Shown: positions 8,188 through 18,384, counted from the stretch's first letter. The stretch is DNA of 63,270 nucleotides from Bacillota bacterium (GCA_902363515.1 CABJAN010000020.1:1-63270); one strand, 5' to 3'. Numbers and translations are program-made. The notes: generated by a model not told the origin, from the sequence alone.

Positions 8188-9539
8188 TCTGTTTTCCTCT
8201 TTAATCTGGCAATGAAAAATCCATCACATTTATGTACTCCTGGAAGAAGCTGTAGATATCCCTTCTTTGTGGTTTCACTTCTTAATTCTTCGCAAAGGTA
8301 TGGATCCAGGCTTTCTAATTCATAAGGATAATGCTCTAAAAACCATTCTACATTGTCCTGATTTTCTTCTTTTCCTATGGTACAGGTACTGTAAATCAAC
8401 GTACCTCCTGGCTTTACATAGGTGGATGCCTGTTCCAGTATTTCCCTTTGAAGTCCTGCTAATTCCTGGATTTTCGCCGGGTTTAATTTGTATTTGATAT
8501 CCGTTTTTCTTCCCATGACACCAAGTCCGGAACAGGGTACATCCGCCAGCACAATATCTGCTTTTTCCAGAGAATCACTGTCTAACTGAGTGGCATCTTT
8601 TTCTGTTACCACTACGTTTAAGAAGTTCTGGCGTATGGCATTTTCCCGGATATAGTCTGTTTTTGTCCTGCTGATATCTCTGGCGTCCACTCTTCCTGTT
8701 CCCTTTAATTTATCTGCAATACACAGGGTTTTTCCACCTGGAGCTGCGCATAAATCTATGACATAATCCCCTTCTTTTGGAGCTGCAATGTCTCCCACCA
8801 GCATAGAACTTACATCCTGCACCTGAATACTTCCTACCCGGAACGCATCCAGCGCCGGAAGGTAATCATAATCTTTCACATAATAGGCATTTTCCACATA
8901 GGGCGCCTTTTCTACCGTAACCTTCTGGCTTTTCAGGCTTTCCAAAACCGCCTCTTTCTCCACCAGATATTCCCGGATACGGATGGTAGTTGGTTTCTCC
9001 TTTAGAAAAGCTTCCAGCATTTTTTCTGTTTTTTCAAAGCCATACTGTTCTAAGAAACGCTGTACCAGCCACTTTGGCATGGAATAAATCACAGAAAGAT
9101 ATTCCTCTGGTTCTTCTTTTCCAGGGAAGCGGATACTTCCATATTCTCTTGCGATTTTCCGTAAAACTCCGTTTACAAATCCGGTGAGATTATAAAAGCC
9201 TTTCTTTCTGGCAAGTTTCACAGCTTCATTACAAACAGCGCTATCCGGCACACTGTCCATATATAGAATCTGATACACACTGCTTCGCAAAAGTTCCCGG
9301 ATAACCGGCTTCATTTTCTCTGCCGGAACCGTGGAAAACCGATTTAAAATATAGTCCAAACGCAGCTTATATTCCAAAGTTCCTTCACACACCCTGGTAA
9401 TAAAAGCCCGCTCCTGTTTTTCCAGATACTGATATTTTTCCAGGGTACTTCTGATAACCAGGTGGCTGTACTGGCCTTCCTTGTTCACTTCCAGTAAAAT
9501 TCCCAGAATCAATTCTCTTGTATTTACCTGTTGATTCAT
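8175..9539 (-). CDS. rsmB: 16S rRNA (cytosine967-C5)-methyltransferase
   Basis: Methylates C967 of 16S rRNA. 454 residues: an N-terminal NusB-like RNA-binding domain (about 1-130), then a Rossmann SAM domain with DLCAAPGGKTLCIAD, the DVPCSGLG motif and YSTCTIGKEENQDNV, which carries the catalytic cysteine of the family. It overlaps fmt by 4 nt (ATGA), so translation is coupled. The DARDIS stretch replaces the usual acidic loop (D-x-H/N) without loss of the acidic residue. Confidence 0.95.
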   Translation of the reverse strand: MNQQVNTRELILGILLEVNKEGQYSHLVIRSTLEKYQYLEKQERAFITRVCEGTLEYKLRLDYILNRFSTVPAEKMKPVIRELLRSSVYQILYMDSVPDSAVCNEAVKLARKKGFYNLTGFVNGVLRKIAREYGSIRFPGKEEPEEYLSVIYSMPKWLVQRFLEQYGFEKTEKMLEAFLKEKPTTIRIREYLVEKEAVLESLKSQKVTVEKAPYVENAYYVKDYDYLPALDAFRVGSIQVQDVSSMLVGDIAAPKEGDYVIDLCAAPGGKTLCIADKLKGTGRVDARDISRTKTDYIRENAIRQNFLNVVVTEKDATQLDSDSLEKADIVLADVPCSGLGVMGRKTDIKYKLNPAKIQELAGLQREILEQASTYVKPGGTLIYSTCTIGKEENQDNVEWFLEHYPYELESLDPYLCEELRSETTKKGYLQLLPGVHKCDGFFIARLKRKTEWNK

Positions 9540-10468
9540 CTAAAGCTTTCCCCTTCCTTCAGGGCATAACCTCTTAAAAAAGATGCTGCATCCATACGTT
9601 TCTTTCCCTCTAGCTGGAGTTCCAAAATTTTTAATCTTCCCTGTCCTGTCTGAACCACAATACTGTCTTTTGTCACCTCTGTAATCTGTCCCGGCGCTTC
9701 CTGGGAATGCTCCAAAAGCACCTCTGCCTTCCAAATTTTCAAAGTTTTTCCCTGGAGTCTGGTATAAGCGCTTGGCCATGGATTCAGTCCCCGGATAAGC
9801 TGTTCAATTTCCTTTGCAGGTTTTTCCCAGTCAATGGACCCCATTTTCTTGTCAATCATTCTGGCATAAGGTGTGGTGCTTTCCTCCGGCTGTTTTTCTC
9901 TTACTGCCTTACCATCTTCTAAATCCTGAAGCACCTTCACGCATAATTTTGCCCCTGCCTGGCTTAATTTATCAAACAGGCTTCCACCTGTTTCATCCTC
10001 TGCAATGGGAACCACAACTTTTTCTATCATATCTCCCGTATCAATTCCCTCGTCCATCTGCATAATGGTAACGCCGGACTCTTTATCACCGTTTATGACA
10101 GCCCACTGAATAGGCGCTGCTCCCCGGTAGGCCGGAAGCAGGGATGCATGGACATTAATACATCCATATTTAGGCATTTCCAGAATTTCCTTACTGATAA
10201 TCTGTCCAAAGGCAGCAACTACCATAACATCTGGTTTTAAACCTCTTAAAACCTCTACAAATTCCGGTTCCCGGACTTTCTTTGGCTGGTACACCGGAAG
10301 GTTATATTTCATAGCCACTTCTTTTACCGGCGTTGGCATGAGGGTTTTTCCTCTGCCCTTGGGCTTATCCGGCTGTGTTACCACACCCACTACTTCATGG
10401 CCTGCCAGAACGATTTCCTCCAAGGTTCCTGTAGCGAAATCCGGAGTTCCCATAAAAATTACTCTCAT
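9536..10468 (-). CDS. fmt: methionyl-tRNA formyltransferase
   Basis: Formylates the initiator Met-tRNA using 10-formyl-tetrahydrofolate. 310 residues. The N-terminal formyltransferase domain begins VIFMGTPDFA, contains VVTQPDKPKGRG, HASLLPAYRGAAPIQWA with the catalytic His, and MDEGIDTGD with the catalytic Asp. A C-terminal OB-like tRNA-binding domain begins near INPWPSAYT (GLNPWPSAYT). Overlaps def and rsmB by 4 nt each. The def-fmt pair sets and removes the N-formyl group. Confidence 0.97.
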   Translation of the reverse strand: MRVIFMGTPDFATGTLEEIVLAGHEVVGVVTQPDKPKGRGKTLMPTPVKEVAMKYNLPVYQPKKVREPEFVEVLRGLKPDVMVVAAFGQIISKEILEMPKYGCINVHASLLPAYRGAAPIQWAVINGDKESGVTIMQMDEGIDTGDMIEKVVVPIAEDETGGSLFDKLSQAGAKLCVKVLQDLEDGKAVREKQPEESTTPYARMIDKKMGSIDWEKPAKEIEQLIRGLNPWPSAYTRLQGKTLKIWKAEVLLEHSQEAPGQITEVTKDSIVVQTGQGRLKILELQLEGKKRMDAASFLRGYALKEGESFR

Positions 10469-10944
10469 TGGTCATCCTCCTCATAATTGGTGCGATGCAA
10501 ATCTCCCTCTACCAGTTCTGTATACAGTCTTCCGTGGAGATGATCCACTTCATGACAGATTGCTCTTGCCAGAAGTTCTTCCCCTTCCAGAATGTATTCT
10601 TCCATATTTTCATCCAAAGCTTTTACTTTCACATAGTTGGGTCTGGTAACGGTTCCTGACATGCCAGGCACGCTTAAGCAGCCCTCATCTCCTGTCTGGG
10701 AACCGGAGGTCTCCAGAATTTCAGGATTAATCAACACATAAGGATCATCTCCTGTGGTGTCAATCACAACAATCTGTTTCAGCATTCCCACCTGCGGGCC
10801 TGCCAGTCCCACACCAAATGCTTCATACATGGTATCAAACATATCATGAATTAATTCCTGAATTTTAGGTGTCATTTTTTCTACTTTTCTGCATTCTTTT
10901 GTTAAAATACTATCTCCCTGTGTACGAATCTGTCTTATTGCCAT
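10465..10944 (-). CDS. def: peptide deformylase
   Basis: Removes the N-formyl group from new proteins. 159 residues from MAIRQIRTQG. All three metal-site motifs are present: GVGLAGPQVG, EGCLSVPG with the Cys ligand, and HEVDHLHG with both His ligands and the catalytic Glu. The frame is open 12 codons further up, but AAGGAG just before the ATG at 10944 fixes the start; the longer form would overlap priA. Sits between priA and fmt. Confidence 0.96.
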   Translation of the reverse strand: MAIRQIRTQGDSILTKECRKVEKMTPKIQELIHDMFDTMYEAFGVGLAGPQVGMLKQIVVIDTTGDDPYVLINPEILETSGSQTGDEGCLSVPGMSGTVTRPNYVKVKALDENMEEYILEGEELLARAICHEVDHLHGRLYTELVEGDLHRTNYEEDDQ

Positions 10945-10963
10945 TCTTCTCTCTCCTTTATCC

Positions 10964-13189
10964 TTAAACGTTAAAATCAAATTGTATATATAATCTTCGA
11001 AATCCGTTGTTTACTGCAATATATTTTTCCAGGGCGTTTTTTAATTTCACTAAAATTTCCCTGTCCTGATGACGCATATAGAATACCTGACGGTACAAAT
11101 CCTGTACCTTGGCCACTGCTTCCGGCGCCGGGCCTATGAGAATTAAATCCTGTTTTTTATAAATGGTTTCCACATATTTCCGCAGATATTCCATGGCTTT
11201 TGTCAGCAATTCTTCATCCTCACAGGCGCCTTTTATAGCAGCCATGGACGCGGCAGGAGGGTAATCCAGAAGCAGCCGGTAACTCATCTCTGCCTCATAA
11301 AACTGGTCATAGTCCTGGGCTGCTGCTGCCTGAATACTGTAGTGTTCCGGGTTATAGGTCTGAATCACAGCCTCACCGGGAAGTTCTCCCCTTCCCGCTC
11401 TTCCCACTGCCTGTAAAAGCAACTGGAAGGTTTTCTCTGCTGCCCGGTAATCCTCATTGTGCAAGGATAAATCTGCTGCCAGAACACCTACCAGAGTCAC
11501 TTTTGGGAAATCATGCCCTTTTACAATCATCTGGGTTCCTATGAGAATGTCTGCCTCATGAGCTGCAAAAGCTGACAAAATCTTCTCATGGTCATCCTTT
11601 TTTCGGGTGGTATCTGCGTCCATACGAAGCACCCTTGCTCCCGGAAAGCTCTTCTGAACCAGGGTCTCTATCTGCTGTGTTCCTGCCTTAAATCCTCCGA
11701 TATAAGGGGAGCCACAGGCAGGGCAGTGTTGTACCTGAGCCTGTTCGTAGCCACAGTAATGACAAATCAGCTTCCCATTTCTGTGGGAGGTCAGGGACAC
11801 ATCACAATGAGGACATTTCATCACATGTCCGCAGGAGCGGCAGCTTACAAAACCAGTATAGCCTCTCCTGTTTAAAAATAAAAGTACCTGTTGTTTTTTC
11901 TCCAGCCGGTCCCTGATTTTCTCTGTGAGGGCACTGCTGAAAATGGAGCGGTTTCCGGTCTTTAATTCCTCTCTCAAGTCCACAACCGACACTTTTGGAA
12001 GGCTTCTGCCACCATAGCGCTCCTCCAGATATACCAGCTTATAAGCTCCTGTTTTACCTCTGTAATAGCTGTCCACACTGGGAGAGGCAGAGCCAAGAAC
12101 CACTCTTGCATGCTCCATACAGGCACGCTCTATGGCAGTCTCTCTGGCATGATAACAGGGTGTTTTTTCACTTTTATAGGAACCCTCATGTTCCTCATCT
12201 ATAAGTATCAGTCCCAGATTTGGAAATGGGGTAAACAGAGCAGAGCGGGGACCAATCACAATGGAAATCTCCCCGTTTTTTGCCCGTTCAAACTGATCCC
12301 ACCGCTCTCCCTTTGACAATCGTGAGTTCATCACTGACACACCGTCTCCAAACCGGCTGTAAAACCTGGATACATTCTGATAAGTCAGGGCAATCTCCGG
12401 TATCAGCACAATCACCTGTTCTCCCCTGGCTAACACTTTGTCAATCAATTCCATATAAACTGCTGTTTTCCCACTGCCGGTAACACCTTTTAGCAGGCAT
12501 GGTCTTGGATTCTCTTCCTTCCATTCTTCCAGAATTTCCTCTACTGCCTTCTTCTGAGACAGGGTAAGCGGCGGGGGGTTTTCTTCTCTTTTTATGGAAG
12601 GCATACCGGTGCGGTAACAGCGCTCTGTTTCCACAGAAATAAGCTGCTCCTCCACAAATCCCCTGATTACCTGTGGGCTGATTTTCAGTTCTCCGGTTAC
12701 TGTAGCATACTCCAGATTTTCTTTCTCCATCAATGCCTTTAAAAGTCTTTCTTTTGCCTTATAATGCTTTTTTTGAAACAGTTCCAAATGCTCCTGACAC
12801 ACATTTAAAGGCGCAGTAAGACAGAGATAGCGCTTTTCCCTGGCGGCTTGCTTTTCCTTTACCGGAAGTACTGTTTTCAGGGCCTGATTCATGGTGGAGC
12901 CATAGTTTCTGGCAATCCACCCTGCCAGGGCAATGAGCCTGGACTCAATTTCGGTTCCCTGCTCTTCCACACCGGAAATTGCCTTCATCTTTTCTACTGC
13001 AATCTTGGGTTCTCCTGAAATTCCTACCACATAGCCAGTAAGCTGGCGTCCTCCCTTTCCAAAGGGAATCCGCACCTTTTTTCCTACTTCCACTGCAAAA
13101 ATCAGTTCTTCGGGAATCTCATACTGAAAACTTTTATCTAACTTTTCCTGGGAAATATCTACAATAATGTCTGCATAACGTTTGTTCAT
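10964..13189 (-). CDS. priA: primosomal protein N', replication restart helicase PriA
   Basis: 3'-5' helicase that reloads the replisome at stalled forks. 741 residues: N-terminal 3'-DNA-binding domain (about 1-100), winged-helix part, Walker A GVTGSGKTAVY, Walker B-like LILIDEEHEGSYK, and a zinc-binding insert with eight cysteines (CRSCGHVMKCPHC and CHYCGYEQAQVQHCPAC). The helicase C-terminal motif QAVGRAGRGE is present. It overlaps murE by 4 nt and heads the def-fmt part of the operon. Confidence 0.97.
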   Translation of the reverse strand: MNKRYADIIVDISQEKLDKSFQYEIPEELIFAVEVGKKVRIPFGKGGRQLTGYVVGISGEPKIAVEKMKAISGVEEQGTEIESRLIALAGWIARNYGSTMNQALKTVLPVKEKQAAREKRYLCLTAPLNVCQEHLELFQKKHYKAKERLLKALMEKENLEYATVTGELKISPQVIRGFVEEQLISVETERCYRTGMPSIKREENPPPLTLSQKKAVEEILEEWKEENPRPCLLKGVTGSGKTAVYMELIDKVLARGEQVIVLIPEIALTYQNVSRFYSRFGDGVSVMNSRLSKGERWDQFERAKNGEISIVIGPRSALFTPFPNLGLILIDEEHEGSYKSEKTPCYHARETAIERACMEHARVVLGSASPSVDSYYRGKTGAYKLVYLEERYGGRSLPKVSVVDLREELKTGNRSIFSSALTEKIRDRLEKKQQVLLFLNRRGYTGFVSCRSCGHVMKCPHCDVSLTSHRNGKLICHYCGYEQAQVQHCPACGSPYIGGFKAGTQQIETLVQKSFPGARVLRMDADTTRKKDDHEKILSAFAAHEADILIGTQMIVKGHDFPKVTLVGVLAADLSLHNEDYRAAEKTFQLLLQAVGRAGRGELPGEAVIQTYNPEHYSIQAAAAQDYDQFYEAEMSYRLLLDYPPAASMAAIKGACEDEELLTKAMEYLRKYVETIYKKQDLILIGPAPEAVAKVQDLYRQVFYMRHQDREILVKLKNALEKYIAVNNGFRRLYIQFDFNV

Positions 13190-14658
13190 GCTTCCTCTTC
13201 CAAAATTTCCTGAATCAGTACCCGTTCATCCATAGGATATTTCTTTCCCCTGATTTCCTGGTAATCTTCATGTCCCTTGCCAGCCAGCACAATAATATCC
13301 CCAGGCTGTCCATGATGAATGGCATAGGCAATGGCTTCCTTGCGGTCTATGATTTCCACATACTTTCCTGCGGTCTTTCCAATTCCGATTTTGATATCAT
13401 TGATAATCTCCTGAGGCTCCTCATTTCTGGGATTATCGGAAGTAATAATGGTTAAGTCTGCCAGCTTTCCGGACACCTCTCCCATCTCATAGCGGCGCAG
13501 TTTGGAACGGTTCCCCCCACATCCAAAAAGGCACACCAGACGGTTGGGATGGTATTCTTTTAAGGTGGTAAGCAAACTTTCCAGACTCATGGCATTGTGA
13601 GCATAATCAATCATTAAAGTAAAGTCATCCGAAACCTTCACCATCTCAATTCTGCCCTTTACCTTAGCCTGTTTTAAGGCTTTTTGAATGTTCTCCTGTG
13701 TCACTCCAAAATGGCGGCACACTGCAATGGCTGTGAGGGAATTGTACACACTAAATTTGCCCGGCAGGTCAATTTCCACCGGAAAATCCAGTAAGCCCTT
13801 CACATCATACTGAATCCCAAGTGTTCCTTTGCCTGTTACTAATCTGGTGTTTTCTGCCCGCAAATCTGCCTTTTCTGAAAATCCAAAGGTCTCCACCTCA
13901 CAGGTATGTCCCTCTAAAATTTCCTCTAAATGCTGGTCATCTGCATTAAAAATTCCGGTTTTGCACTGCTTGAATAACAAGGCTTTGCAGTGAAGATAAT
14001 CTGCAAAATCTTTGTGCTCATTGGGTCCTATATGGTCTGGCTCCAGGTTTGTAAAGATACCGATATCAAACACAAAACCAGCGGTTCTGTGAAGCATCAG
14101 TCCCTGGGAAGAAACTTCCATAACCACACTGTCACATCCTGCTTCCACCATCTTTGCAAAGTATTCCTGCACCAGATAAGATTCCGGGGTGGTGTTGGCA
14201 GAAGGAATGTGCTCTTCTCCAATAATGGTCTCAATGGTTCCAATGAGTCCTGTTTTATGGCCTGCATTTTCCAAAATGGATTTCACCAGATAAGTGGTTG
14301 TTGTTTTTCCTTTGGTTCCTGTAATTCCAATGGTTTTTAATTTTTCTGCGGGATGGTCAAACCAGGCTGCTGAAATGCACGCCATGGCATAGCGGCTGTC
14401 CGGTACCTGAATCACTGTCACCTGTTTTGGAACCTCTACCAGGTCCTGCACAATCAGCACAGAGGCGCCCTTTTCTGCCACTTCTTTTGCATAGGTGTGT
14501 CCATCTGAAACAGCGCCTTTGATGCAGAAAAACAAAGAACCTGGTCCTGCTTTTCTGGAATCAGACACAATGCCTGAAATTTCTTTATCTGTAGTACCCT
14601 GGATACACTGATACTCCAGATGCTCCAGTAAGTCTGTTAATTTTTTCATAATTGGCAT
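13186..14658 (-). CDS. murE: UDP-MurNAc-L-Ala-D-Glu:meso-diaminopimelate ligase
   Basis: Adds the third amino acid to the peptidoglycan stem peptide. 490 residues: N-terminal UDP-binding domain, ATP-binding GITGTKGKTTTTY in the central domain, and a C-terminal domain with SDNPRNEEP. The DNPR motif is typical of enzymes that add meso-diaminopimelate rather than lysine. Normal length. It seems to be the first gene of the long operon reading to thiN, because a terminator lies just upstream of it (14701-14731). Confidence 0.96.
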   Translation of the reverse strand: MPIMKKLTDLLEHLEYQCIQGTTDKEISGIVSDSRKAGPGSLFFCIKGAVSDGHTYAKEVAEKGASVLIVQDLVEVPKQVTVIQVPDSRYAMACISAAWFDHPAEKLKTIGITGTKGKTTTTYLVKSILENAGHKTGLIGTIETIIGEEHIPSANTTPESYLVQEYFAKMVEAGCDSVVMEVSSQGLMLHRTAGFVFDIGIFTNLEPDHIGPNEHKDFADYLHCKALLFKQCKTGIFNADDQHLEEILEGHTCEVETFGFSEKADLRAENTRLVTGKGTLGIQYDVKGLLDFPVEIDLPGKFSVYNSLTAIAVCRHFGVTQENIQKALKQAKVKGRIEMVKVSDDFTLMIDYAHNAMSLESLLTTLKEYHPNRLVCLFGCGGNRSKLRRYEMGEVSGKLADLTIITSDNPRNEEPQEIINDIKIGIGKTAGKYVEIIDRKEAIAYAIHHGQPGDIIVLAGKGHEDYQEIRGKKYPMDERVLIQEILEEEA

Positions 14659-14700
14659 TCCCCTTTCTTTTCCTGGGTAAATCTACTCTTTAGCATAACA

Positions 14701-14731
14701 TAAAAAGGGGAGAAGGGGCAAGCCCTTCTCC
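14701..14731 (-). terminator. Rho-independent terminator behind the yczE-like gene
   Basis: A 9-bp perfect stem (14709-14717 with 14723-14731) with a 5-nt loop, followed on the minus strand by CC and a T-run (14702-14706). It separates the dnaJ-dus-yczE transcription unit from murE. Confidence 0.85.
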
Positions 14732-14739
14732 GACCTCTT

Positions 14740-15396
14740 TCAATCTCTTTCAAACAATTTTCCGGCTACATGGTCACCAAACCAGGAAACCACCGGACCA
14801 AGAGTCAGTACCATTAATACGGTAATCACACCTAATTTCATTCCCAGCAGCATACCAATCACAACTGCTGTGGTATCCCATAACATGCGTACCCAGCGAA
14901 AAGACAACTTTTTGGTTTTTTGCACAATGATAAATGGAATGGCATCATAAGGCGCTGTTCCCAACTGAGCTGTCATATAAACTGCTGCAGTAAGTACAAA
15001 CACCGCCAATGCCCCTGCCAGAATGATCAGCCGCGATCCTATGGACATAGGCGTTTGAAAAATCTCCATCTCATTCCAAATACTGCCGAAAAAATCCGCC
15101 ACATAGCCGATTATCGTCATATTTACCAGGGTTCCCAATCCAATGAGACTTTTCTGAAACAAAAACGTAACCAGAAATAATCCAATGTTTATGAGAAGCT
15201 GCCAGGTTCCAAATGACATATGTAAAGCCGCTGCAAATCCCCTGTTCATAAAGGAAAATGGGTCTGTCCCCATATCCACTAAAATCAAAAAGGACAATGA
15301 CACACCCATGAGAAAAATAGCTGCCATCATACAGAAAATCCGCCACAGTCCCTTTGGTTCTGTATACTTTTTTAACAATTCTTTTATCTTATCCAT
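14740..15396 (-). CDS. YczE/YitT-like integral membrane protein
   Basis: 218 residues with about five or six hydrophobic segments. The motif MGTDPFSFMNRG and the later AQLGTAPYDAIPF are internal repeats of the kind found in YczE/YyaS (DUF6198) proteins, whose function is unknown. I chose the ATG at 15396, which has AAAGGA 5 nt upstream; the ATG at 15411 directly abuts the dus stop and has no ribosome binding site of its own. The last gene before the terminator. Transport of a small molecule is possible but not shown. Confidence 0.8.
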   Translation of the reverse strand: MDKIKELLKKYTEPKGLWRIFCMMAAIFLMGVSLSFLILVDMGTDPFSFMNRGFAAALHMSFGTWQLLINIGLFLVTFLFQKSLIGLGTLVNMTIIGYVADFFGSIWNEMEIFQTPMSIGSRLIILAGALAVFVLTAAVYMTAQLGTAPYDAIPFIIVQKTKKLSFRWVRMLWDTTAVVIGMLLGMKLGVITVLMVLTLGPVVSWFGDHVAGKLFERD

Positions 15397-15411
15397 CTTT
15401 TTCCTTTGCAT

Positions 15412-16356
15412 TTACTCTGGAATACATATTTCCAAATCCTTAAACATCCCCTGTACCGCTTCTCTATATTCCGGTAAATGCTGTGCCTTTTTTATCTTCT
15501 TCAAATTTTTTTTACCCTCTGGAAACAAATTTCCCATATAGCACCAAAGCTCTTTCATCTTAAACAGCACTGCCCGGTCCCCATCCATAACTTCTTCATA
15601 ACCAAGCAAGAGTTTATCATGAAAGTTTTTCAGTTCCTCTTTCTCAAGCTCTTTTCCACCCTGTAGCTGCCTTACCAGTGCCGGATTTACTAAAAGCCCT
15701 CTTCCTATCATAACTGCCCTGGTATCTGGAAATTCCTCTGTAAATCTCCTGAAATATCCTTCTGTAAACAAGTCTCCGTTATAACACAGAGGATTTTTAC
15801 TGCCTGAAACTGCCTCTTTATAGACTTCCATTCTTGGTTTATTTTTGTAATAATCCTTCTGAACTCTGGGATGAATAATCAGCTCTTCTAAAGGGTATTC
15901 ATTGTAAATCTTTAACAGCTCTGAAAACTCTTCTTCCTCTTCTTTTCCGATTCTGGTTTTAATGGAAATCTTCATATCCAGATTTTGAAAAACCTCTTCT
16001 AAAAACCGGTGAAGTTCTTCCGGAAATTCCAGAAAACCGGAGCCTTTTTTCTTAGACACCACGGTACCGGAGGGACAGCCCAGGTTTAGATTTACTTCTT
16101 CGTAACCATACTCCTGAAGATTTTTTGCTGTTTTGATAAAATCCTCTGCACAATTTGTAAGAATCTGTGGCACCAGAGGTACTTCCTGATTATTTTCCGG
16201 CAATACATCCCTGTTTTCTCTTGGCGTCATGGCTTTTTTCTGACTGGGCGTTAAAAACGGGGTGAAATATTTATCCATTCCCGGAAAGCATTCCCTGTGA
16301 ATACGCCTGAATACATATCCTGTAATCCCCTCCATGGGGGCAAAATAATAGAGCAT
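15412..16356 (-). CDS. dus: tRNA dihydrouridine synthase
   Basis: FMN/NADPH enzyme that reduces uridines in the tRNA D-loop. 314 residues: TIM barrel starting APMEGITGYVFRR, NLNLGCPSGTVVSKKKGSG with the catalytic Cys, SIKTRIG, LIIHPRVQKDYY, CYNGDLFT and VMIGRGLL for FMN phosphate. The C-terminal helical RNA-binding domain follows. It is one of the shorter, divergent Dus proteins common in Lachnospiraceae; the exact target uridine cannot be told from sequence. Confidence 0.93.
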   Translation of the reverse strand: MLYYFAPMEGITGYVFRRIHRECFPGMDKYFTPFLTPSQKKAMTPRENRDVLPENNQEVPLVPQILTNCAEDFIKTAKNLQEYGYEEVNLNLGCPSGTVVSKKKGSGFLEFPEELHRFLEEVFQNLDMKISIKTRIGKEEEEEFSELLKIYNEYPLEELIIHPRVQKDYYKNKPRMEVYKEAVSGSKNPLCYNGDLFTEGYFRRFTEEFPDTRAVMIGRGLLVNPALVRQLQGGKELEKEELKNFHDKLLLGYEEVMDGDRAVLFKMKELWCYMGNLFPEGKKNLKKIKKAQHLPEYREAVQGMFKDLEICIPE

Positions 16357-16368
16357 AATATTCCTACC

Positions 16369-16911
16369 TCAATTTTGTTTTCCGAAAATTTTATCCCGCA
16401 CCTGGCTCCACATGCTCACCAGGAAATACTCATACGCCATATCATAGAGAAACAGCGCCACCTGGCCTCCCAGCAAAAAGACCAGAATCATTGTTTTGGG
16501 AATCTCTCCTGCAAATAAGAGTTTTGGAAACAAAAACAGCACCGGAAGATACATCACATTAAAAATCAGAAACTTTCCTGCTGTAAAGATTCCCTTTCTG
16601 TGATTCCAATCCGGATGTTTTCCCAGCCATCTCCAGAGAAACTCTATGCCAAGAACATAAAGACTCATCATAACATAGGTCAGCACATATAACTTCTGGG
16701 GAGCCAGCAAAAAGCCCAGAACCGTGCAGCCCAGAAAAAAAGCTGTACCATATCCAAGCCCGTACTCTTTGATAATAATTCCTACAAAGAATGCTGCCGC
16801 TGCCAGAAAAAACAAGGTACTAAAATCTAAAATTCCACTTAACACAATCAACACCACAGACAGCGCCATCAAAAGCCCTGATACTGCTGTTTTTTTTGCA
16901 TTTACATGCAT
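16369..16911 (-). CDS. small integral membrane protein of unknown function
   Basis: 180 residues from [12 protein letters not shown] with five or six hydrophobic segments, the first at about 7-27. The frame is open for 8 more codons, but a GGGAGGGG stretch lies 10 nt before the ATG at 16911 and would be inside the longer form. It overlaps the DnaJ-protein gene by 10 nt. The helix pattern and the small size recall substrate-binding (S) subunits of ECF transporters or DUF2232-like proteins, but no motif settles this. I assign no function. Confidence 0.75.
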   Translation of the reverse strand: MHVNAKKTAVSGLLMALSVVLIVLSGILDFSTLFFLAAAAFFVGIIIKEYGLGYGTAFFLGCTVLGFLLAPQKLYVLTYVMMSLYVLGIEFLWRWLGKHPDWNHRKGIFTAGKFLIFNVMYLPVLFLFPKLLFAGEIPKTMILVFLLGGQVALFLYDMAYEYFLVSMWSQVRDKIFGKQN

Positions 16912-17537
16912 GAGCACAAATCCCCTCCCATACATTCACAAAGGCTGTCTGCACACCACATATCGCAGCAGAAGTTGCCGGTTCCGCAGCCGCCTCCTCC
17001 ATTGTTTGCATAAGGATAGCCTCCGCCTTGTTGATAGCGGTTGCTGTTCCACTGGAGCCGATTCACCAGATTTGCATACTCCGGATTTCCCGGTTCCATA
17101 CTCTGGGCCTGTCTTGCCATGTTCAGGGCATTCACATTATTTCCCATTCCCATATTGGCGCAAGCGCTTAAATAATACCATCTGGCATTGCGGTTCTGCA
17201 TTCTGGACAAAACATTTAATGCCTGCTGATACTGACGCCCATTAATATAATTATAGGCTGCCTGGAACTGTACATCATCCTGACTGGAGGCTGTACTCTG
17301 GTAGCTTCCCGCTCCCGGATTTCCATATCCACTCTGATATCCTCCGTCCCGCTCTTTCATAATCTGGTCATAGGCTTCCTGTACCTCTTTAAATTTTTCT
17401 TCCGCCAGACCTGCCAGGGGATTATCCACATAGGAATCCGGATGGTATTTCCTGCTTAAATCCCGGTATGCCCGCTTAATTTCATCATTGGATGCGTTTG
17501 GTGATACGCCTAATACTTCATATGGATTACTTACCAT
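16902..17537 (-). CDS. DnaJ-domain protein with Cys-rich C-terminus
   Basis: 211 residues. J domain at about 3-68 with the essential HPD (YHPDSY) and a [12 protein letters not shown] start. A glycine/serine-rich linker follows, then a helical repeat-like region (about 95-165, [17 protein letters not shown]) that resembles TPR hairpins. The last 35 residues hold eight cysteines (pattern C-x5-CC-x3-C-x4-C-x-C-x5-C-x-C), which suggests a metal site. It lacks the G/F and zinc-finger layout of true DnaJ. It overlaps DUF5685 by 11 nt; the conserved pairing suggests a J-protein that serves that partner. Confidence 0.88.
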   Translation of the reverse strand: MVSNPYEVLGVSPNASNDEIKRAYRDLSRKYHPDSYVDNPLAGLAEEKFKEVQEAYDQIMKERDGGYQSGYGNPGAGSYQSTASSQDDVQFQAAYNYINGRQYQQALNVLSRMQNRNARWYYLSACANMGMGNNVNALNMARQAQSMEPGNPEYANLVNRLQWNSNRYQQGGGYPYANNGGGGCGTGNFCCDMWCADSLCECMGGDLCSCM

Positions 17538-18384
17538 GACTCTCTTCTTTCTCCTGTCTTTCTTTTTGTATTTTGTTATATTTTACCCATACGCCGCTGT
17601 ATAAAATATTGCGTAAAATCTCTGCTTCCTTCAAACATGGCAGTTTTTCAAAAGCTGCAGTGGCTTCTGCCATCATCATCACCAGAACCTGACGTATGGT
17701 TTCCTCATAGGTTTCCCGGTTCCGGCATTTTCTGCTTACTGCCTTTAAAGGATTATAGGAATTGGTTTTTAAGTCCTTTGGAAGGTCATCATAGGCATCC
17801 ATAATATAAATGAATTTTCCCAGATAAAACCCAAATTTTCTCAGTTCTTCTTCCCACTGATCTTCCTTCCACACAAACAGCTCTTCCATCAAAGTTCCAA
17901 AAGCCCCGGCTACCAGATCCAGATTTTCTTCCTCTGCCTGTTCATAATCTGCCAGAACCTTTAACTGCTTTTGAATGGCGTGAGCCTGACGTTTGTATTC
18001 TCTGCTAATAAGCTCTGCCTTTTTGCGGAACAGCCGCATACCTGCTGCCCCTGCAAGACTGTTATCATCCTTCCTGTCATCCTCAAATTTAAAATACGTA
18101 AGAAGAATATTCATCTTTGCCCCATATTCTGTAATCTCATTTTGCAGCATGGGGATTTTCTTCACAGGATGCAGGGGACAATGAGACGCCACCTCCCTGG
18201 TCTCTGATTCATACAGGGAAGTAAGAAACATTACCAGAAAGGTCATGTCATAGGTCAGCGTCATCCTTCCTCTGAATCCATACTCTTCCTTTAGTTCTCT
18301 GCACAGCCCACAATAATAAGCTTTATAACGGTAAAATTCCTTTACCTTAAGCTCCGGTTTATCAATCATTACATATCCAAACAT
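17527..18384 (-). CDS. DUF5685 family protein
   Basis: 285 residues, mainly helical, soluble. It starts [17 protein letters not shown] and has a Cys motif near the N-terminus ([10 protein letters not shown]) and HCPLHP further on. Such proteins are found next to Cys-rich DnaJ proteins in Lachnospiraceae and Ruminococcaceae; their function is not known to me. The helical pattern with conserved D and R residues ([18 protein letters not shown]) is a little like helical prenyl-synthase folds, which is only an impression. It heads the 14.7-18.4 kb unit. Confidence 0.85.
   Translation of the reverse strand: MFGYVMIDKPELKVKEFYRYKAYYCGLCRELKEEYGFRGRMTLTYDMTFLVMFLTSLYESETREVASHCPLHPVKKIPMLQNEITEYGAKMNILLTYFKFEDDRKDDNSLAGAAGMRLFRKKAELISREYKRQAHAIQKQLKVLADYEQAEEENLDLVAGAFGTLMEELFVWKEDQWEEELRKFGFYLGKFIYIMDAYDDLPKDLKTNSYNPLKAVSRKCRNRETYEETIRQVLVMMMAEATAAFEKLPCLKEAEILRNILYSGVWVKYNKIQKERQEKEESHGK

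Noticed and set aside
14740..16911. Riboflavin- or queuosine-type ECF transporter call for the small membrane proteins
   Set aside because: Hydrophobic pattern alone does not support it; no ECF A or T components are nearby.
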